DNA from: Candidatus Baldrarchaeum yapensis
GTDB lineage: Archaea; Asgardarchaeota; Baldrarchaeia; Baldrarchaeales; Baldrarchaeaceae
Reading direction: 5' to 3'
NCBI GenBank assembly: GCA_016840465.1
Contig: JAEOSH010000073.1
Span: 1-8,769 of the forward strand
DNA: 8,769 nucleotides
Position numbers and translations under genes: made by a program. Positions 6,903 to 8,769 of the stretch are shown here, piece after piece. Under the pieces are notes generated by a model. The model made no database searches, was not told where the DNA came from, and worked only from the letters and a program-made list of their open reading frames with translations. Within the stretch, counting starts at the first letter, position 1. Every line of letters begins with the position of its first letter.

Positions 6903-6913
6903 GAACTTCGCAC

Positions 6914-7645
6914 CTACTCCTCTTTGAGGACCTTTCTTAGCCTCTTTAGTTGTTCCTCTAATCCTTTACTTATTTCCTTAATGACGCTTTCTGATTCTCC
7001 AGCCTCAGGAGCCGCTTCAGGCACTTCAGGTACCTCAGGTACCTCCTCTGCCGTAACGACCTCTTCTCTTACAGGTGTTGGTGCCGGTGGTACAGATCTA
7101 GGGGCAACCTCCGGAGGTCTTTCGGGAGGCATAGCAAATTCCCTTCTTAGTTCACGAACAATCTCCATTCGTCTTCTTTCCATCTCTTCCCTTAACCTTA
7201 TAACCTCCTCCATCTCTCTAATTTTCTCCTCGCTCTTCCTCAGGACCTCTTCATAGGCCTGCCTAAATTCGTCAATAATGTCAGGCGATACCTCGACTTC
7301 TCTTGAAACTTCCTCGAGCGCGTCGAGTGCCGCCCTTGAAATTCTATGTAGTACTTGGTAAAAACTCAGATCTCGACCTTCCACCCATTTTGGAACTAAT
7401 GTTGCCTCCTCCTCAGGTGGGGATGGCGCTTCGATCCTTGGTGCTTCCTCTCTAAGCTCCCGTTTGCCCAATACCATTACGGATGGCAAAATTACCGATA
7501 GTCCAAATAACGCGATGACAAATTGCTCTAACGTCACGCCAAGAGACATTACATACGCCGTTACGAATCCTATTAGCCAACTAAAGAACCTAAGCACTAC
7601 CTCTATTGTTTTATTTAAAGCCGTCACTACAAACTCTATCTCCAT
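6914..7645 (-). CDS. Membrane-anchored coiled-coil protein of unknown function
   Basis: I do not recognise this 243-residue protein. Visible layout: two hydrophobic helices at the N-terminus (about 14-38 and 41-60) with Lys-Arg right after the second; a Pro/Glu-rich linker (65-85); a helical region (about 95-115); a long charged, heptad-like coiled coil rich in Glu and Arg (about 120-170); a Pro-rich segment (172-192); three tandem Glu-Val-Pro units (201-209); and a short C-terminal amphipathic helix ending KVLKEE. The likely topology is a membrane anchor with a cytoplasmic stalk. Start: ATG at 7645 is served by GGAGGAG at 7654-7660; an in-frame TTG at 7663 would add six residues but would overlap that site. 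It sits between tRNA-Thr (36 nt upstream) and rpiA (11 nt downstream). Low-complexity parts limit homology-based naming. Confidence 0.8.
   Translation of the reverse strand: MEIEFVVTALNKTIEVVLRFFSWLIGFVTAYVMSLGVTLEQFVIALFGLSVILPSVMVLGKRELREEAPRIEAPSPPEEEATLVPKWVEGRDLSFYQVLHRISRAALDALEEVSREVEVSPDIIDEFRQAYEEVLRKSEEKIREMEEVIRLREEMERRRMEIVRELRREFAMPPERPPEVAPRSVPPAPTPVREEVVTAEEVPEVPEVPEAAPEAGESESVIKEISKGLEEQLKRLRKVLKEE
7024..7042 (-). repeat. Short tandem repeat encoding Glu-Val-Pro units
   Basis: Near-identical 9-bp units (plus strand TTCAGGTACC / CTCAGGTACC) encode EVP EVP EVP in the coiled-coil membrane protein. Such repeats change copy number easily by slippage. Confidence 0.55.
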
Positions 7646-7681
7646 TACTTGACACTCCTCCAAACCTTATGGACAAGAAGT

Positions 7682-7772
7682 TGGAGCCGCCGCCGGGATT
7701 TGAACCCGGGACCACCTCGTTTCTGTTCAAAGAATACCAGCGAGGCGCTCCACCGGGCTGAGCTACGGCGGC
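7682..7772 (-). tRNA. tRNA-Thr(GGU) with a 14-nt intron and encoded CCA
   Basis: Complete cloverleaf on the minus strand: G1 at 7772, acceptor GCCGCCG paired with CGGCGGC, D stem GCTC/GAGC, anticodon stem CCTCG/CGAGG, T stem CCGGG/CCCGG with loop TTCAAAT, discriminator T73 at 7685, and CCA encoded at 7684-7682. Of 21 stem pairs, 19 are G-C, as in hyperthermophiles. The anticodon loop is 21 nt instead of 7; removing 14 nt at the canonical 37/38 position leaves CTGGTAA, anticodon GGU, which reads ACU and ACC (Thr). U73 agrees with archaeal tRNA-Thr. It is transcribed toward the coiled-coil gene and rpiA. Its intron needs the EndA-type enzyme and its 5' end needs RNase P, both represented in this window. 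Confidence 0.97.
7721..7734 (-). other. tRNA-Thr intron with bulge-helix-bulge structure
   Basis: The 14-nt intron TTCTTTGAACAGAA lies between A37 and A38. With the exons it folds as a bulge-helix-bulge: the 3' bulge is AAA and the 5' bulge is TAT, each with the cut after its second base, giving exactly the 37/38 boundaries. The central 4-position helix is C32-T33-G34-G35 against ACAG, with three Watson-Crick pairs and one G-A mismatch. Inside, TC pairs with GA around a TTT loop. The fold is minimal and slightly relaxed compared with the strict motif. Confidence 0.85.
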
Positions 7773-7790
7773 ACGCTGTTCCAACTAACT

Positions 7791-7812
7791 TAATTATCTT
7801 TATCAATATAAA
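7791..7812 (-). promoter_or_regulatory. Likely promoter of tRNA-Thr
   Basis: On the minus strand, TTTATATT (7812-7805) followed by an A/T-rich tract to 7791 lies 20-40 bases upstream of G1. It is the only TATA-like element at the right distance. A start near 7780 would give a short 5' leader for RNase P to remove. Confidence 0.45.
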
Positions 7813-7820
7813 CCTAATCA

Positions 7821-7868
7821 TCAGTAGACATTTTTACAATTGACATTGAAATACGTTCTCGATACCAT
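7821..7868 (-). CDS. Possible 15-residue micro-ORF with TATA and ribosome site
   Basis: The minus-strand ATG at 7868 opens 15 codons (MVSRTYFNVNCKNVY). Upstream, GGAG at 7877-7874 is five bases from the ATG and TATAAAAG lies at 7914-7907, so transcription would start near 7884 with a very short leader. All three signals are correctly spaced, which is unusual in this otherwise empty stretch. It could be a real small peptide, a leader ORF ahead of tRNA-Thr (49 nt further on), or the surviving 5' end of a lost gene. Confidence 0.25.
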   Translation of the reverse strand: MVSRTYFNVNCKNVY

Positions 7869-7906
7869 GCTCACTCCTTAATTCTTGTTATTTTCCGCAA
7901 TTTCTA

Positions 7907-7914
7907 CTTTTATA
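7907..7914 (-). promoter_or_regulatory. TATA box TATAAAAG on the minus strand
   Basis: TATAAAAG read on the minus strand, 39-46 bases before the micro-ORF ATG. Transcription from here would run through the micro-ORF into tRNA-Thr and could provide a second promoter for the tRNA transcript. Confidence 0.4.
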
Positions 7915-8014
7915 GGATTCTTTCTTACACGTTAATATGAACACCGCCAGCAACTTGGTGGTCCCTACGATAGTCTTACATTCTTATCACGCTCACAATT
8001 TTATCATGGCTCCA

Positions 8015-8137
8015 TTACAGATCCTTTGTTTCTTGGTTCTCTCCGAAGAAAATGGATTCCTGAACCCAAAACCTGTGTACAAGAGCAACCTTCTCCGCAA
8101 CTCTTACGATGGGGACACTATTTTTGCATCCCTTCAT
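8015..8137 (-). pseudogene. Short minus-strand ORF, possible gene remnant
   Basis: From an ATG at 8137 there are 40 codons with a protein-like mix of residues (for example VPIVRVAEKVALVHRFW), then TAA at 8017-8015. The same frame continues with further interspersed stops to about 7935. A purine-rich GGGGGGAT lies upstream. This may be the remnant of a disrupted gene or a chance frame; I recognise no family. Confidence 0.2.
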
Positions 8138-8204
8138 TAAAAGAATCCCCCCATATATCTCGTATTCTGACTTCATTCAACTTTAGTAATGTACTAAAAA
8201 CAAC

Positions 8205-8223
8205 AAAAACGTCGCCGAGACGT
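8205..8223 (-). terminator. Intrinsic-terminator-like hairpin with T-run
   Basis: On the minus strand ACGTC (8223-8219) pairs with GACGT (8213-8209) around a TCGGC loop, followed directly by a T-rich tail (TTTTTGTTGTTTTT, 8209-8196). This would end transcription coming from the right, but no gene is recognisable there. Confidence 0.4.
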
Positions 8224-8234
8224 GCGGTGACGTG

Positions 8235-8243
8235 CACCATGCC
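8235..8243. repeat. Target-site duplication, left copy
   Basis: CACCATGCC directly abuts the left inverted repeat and is repeated at 8387-8395. Confidence 0.8.
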
Positions 8244-8261
8244 GAGGCTGTTTCATAATTT
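8244..8261 (+). repeat. Left terminal inverted repeat of the MITE
   Basis: GAGGCTGTTTCATAATTT, identical over 18 bases to the reverse complement of 8368-8385. Confidence 0.95.
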
Positions 8262-8367
8262 TACGAAAGACAGGTTGCTATTATAAATTGTAAAAGTAAA
8301 TTTTGTCATTTTTAATATCTTTTAATGAATGTAATTTGCATTGAGCAAGAATCGTCTTTCCTAATTG

Positions 8368-8385
8368 AAATTATGAAACAGCCTC
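8368..8385 (-). repeat. Right terminal inverted repeat of the MITE
   Basis: AAATTATGAAACAGCCTC, exact reverse complement of the left repeat; pairing stops at the next inner base. Confidence 0.95.
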
Positions 8386-8386
8386 A

Positions 8387-8395
8387 CACCATGCC
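8387..8395. repeat. Target-site duplication, right copy
   Basis: CACCATGCC, identical to 8235-8243, one base beyond the right inverted repeat. Confidence 0.8.
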
Positions 8396-8725
8396 TGCAT
8401 GTTTTTAAACGCGTTTATATCGTCTATAACATTAATAATAGTTATTAGCATATCTGGTAAGTCCTCTTAACCACTTCCTTAGCGTATTTTGAGAAGAAAA
8501 GGCAACGAGCACGCTTGTTATGCATCCCCTAGCTTATATCGGCCAATGGATGGTATGCAGATCGAAAATCGAACCTTAAGCGTAAGTTGTGATATCCGGA
8601 TGAGTCATCAAAGGGAATGTTGTATCCAGTGGCTTTATATATGGCTAAGTTGCCCAAACAAATTCCCATTAGTTAATATCAATATTCTTGAACATCTCCA
8701 CTTATGAAAATTAAGAAAAATTAAT
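8396..8725. other. Intergenic region right of the MITE
   Basis: About 330 bases with no gene I can support. A plus-strand frame at 8489-8707 is open but lacks a ribosome site. On the minus strand an ATG at 8669 opens 46 codons to a TAG at 8531-8529, and the same frame then continues about 30 codons, as might be seen in a decayed gene; no family is recognised. TTTATATA at 8634-8641 could serve as a TATA box in either direction. Confidence 0.35.
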
Positions 8726-8747
8726 TAACGCTAAGATCGTAGCGTTA
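8726..8747. repeat. Perfect 8-bp inverted repeat next to the contig end
   Basis: TAACGCTA (8726-8733) and TAGCGTTA (8740-8747) are perfect inverted repeats around AGATCG. It is a strong stem-loop, but without a T-run. It lies three bases from adapter sequence, so what follows in the genome is not known. Confidence 0.6.
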
Positions 8748-8750
8748 TAT

Positions 8751-8769
8751 CTGTCTCTTATACACATCT
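8751..8769. other. Tn5 mosaic end / Nextera adapter, library artefact
   Basis: CTGTCTCTTATACACATCT is the exact 19-bp Tn5 mosaic end present in Nextera transposase adapters, read out of an insert. It ends exactly at the last base. It is untrimmed adapter, not genome, and marks the window edge as a contig end. Confidence 0.98.

Larger units (their letters stand above)
7773..8243. other. AT-rich intergenic region left of the MITE-like element
   Basis: About 470 bases without a convincing protein gene. Plus-strand frames at 7937-8140 and 8026-8286 are open but have no ribosome site and a composition unlike the window's real genes. On the minus strand there is a 15-codon ORF with TATA and ribosome site (7821-7868), a 40-codon ORF (8015-8137) followed by in-frame stops, and a terminator-like hairpin (8205-8223). 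The stretch reads as decayed or regulatory sequence. Confidence 0.5.
8244..8386. mobile_element. MITE-like non-autonomous transposable element
   Basis: A 142-143 bp AT-rich segment is bounded by perfect 18-bp inverted repeats, GAGGCTGTTTCATAATTT at 8244-8261 and its exact reverse complement at 8368-8385. The outside is flanked by a perfect 9-bp direct repeat CACCATGCC (8235-8243 and 8387-8395), the expected target duplication; one extra A (8386) lies between the right repeat and the duplication. There is no transposase inside. Ends of the type GAG-CTGT-TC resemble those of IS5/IS1182-like elements, and 8-9 bp duplications occur in some IS5 subgroups, but family assignment is only a guess. The element would need a transposase in trans. 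Confidence 0.85.

Noticed and set aside
6924-7256. Plus-strand 110-codon ORF opposite the coiled-coil gene
   Set aside because: A Ser/Thr/Gly-rich mirror of the Glu/Pro-rich coding strand; a typical antisense shadow.
7682-7772. tRNA-Thr as an integration site for an element
   Set aside because: No second copy of the tRNA 3' end or an integrase is visible, and the tRNA 3' side runs straight into a tight gene pair.
7937-8140. Plus-strand 67-codon ORF
   Set aside because: No ribosome site or promoter, no motif, and a composition unlike the real genes.
8026-8286. Plus-strand 86-codon ORF running into the MITE
   Set aside because: Ends inside the MITE left end, begins without a ribosome site and shows no family pattern.
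8413-8455. AT-rich palindromes such as TAATAA/TTATTA as an origin or attachment site
   Set aside because: Low-complexity AT sequence yields such palindromes by chance; no repeated motif or initiator gene nearby.
8489-8707. Plus-strand 72-codon ORF
   Set aside because: Begins without a ribosome site, is Cys/His/Ser-rich with no motif, and is probably a chance frame.
8751-8769. Tn5-like transposon end as a natural mobile element
   Set aside because: Exact 19-bp synthetic mosaic end at the very last base of the contig; adapter carry-over is far more likely.

Overview
The window looks like a whole metagenomic or isolate contig from a thermophilic archaeon of the Thermoproteota/TACK group. The evidence is archaeal-eukaryotic gene families only (ribosomal protein L15e, RNase P proteins Rpp30 and Pop5, a tRNA-splicing endonuclease subunit, a PIN-ATPase), archaeal Shine-Dalgarno sites of the GGTGAT type, short spacers or overlaps between genes, and a tRNA whose 21 stem pairs are 19 G-C. 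L15e most resembles Thermoproteales proteins from memory; no search was run, so the order is uncertain. The last 19 bases are the Tn5 mosaic end used in Nextera libraries, so the right edge is a library artefact and not genome.

Layout. 1-234: a GC-rich block (about 62 % G+C over 1-200 by hand count, against about 34 % in 201-300) with hairpins but no convincing protein; possibly the end of an unidentified structured RNA. 335-3277 (+): rpl15e, a COG1325-type RNA-binding/exosome-associated protein, rnp3 (Rpp30), rnp2 (Pop5) and a GfcR/PyrE-like HTH-phosphoribosyltransferase. The first four are nearly contiguous and form a translation/RNA-processing operon. 3265-3837 (-): a HycI/HyaD-like M52 maturation protease, convergent with and overlapping the gfcR-like gene. 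3897-4439 (+): an EndA-like tRNA-splicing endonuclease subunit that lacks two of the three catalytic residues. 4579-6198 (+): a PINA-type PIN-ATPase-KH protein. 7682-6201 (-): tRNA-Thr(GGU) with a 14-nt intron and encoded CCA, then a membrane-anchored coiled-coil protein of unknown function, then rpiA; the spacing suggests one transcript.

7773-8750 is nearly 1 kb with no convincing protein gene. It holds the likely tRNA promoter, a tiny ORF with good expression signals, a hairpin/T-run terminator on the minus strand, a 142-143 bp MITE-like element with perfect 18-bp terminal inverted repeats and a 9-bp target duplication, and fragmentary minus-strand frames that could be decayed genes.

Functional theme: RNase P proteins (tRNA 5' processing), a splicing endonuclease subunit (tRNA intron removal) and an intron-containing tRNA sit within 8 kb. 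The EndA-like protein looks like the structural half of a two-subunit enzyme, so a catalytic partner is expected elsewhere in the genome. No complete new defence or mobile system is visible. The most unusual items are the MITE-like element, the tRNA-to-mRNA arrangement, the GC-rich left end and the uncharacterised coiled-coil membrane protein.
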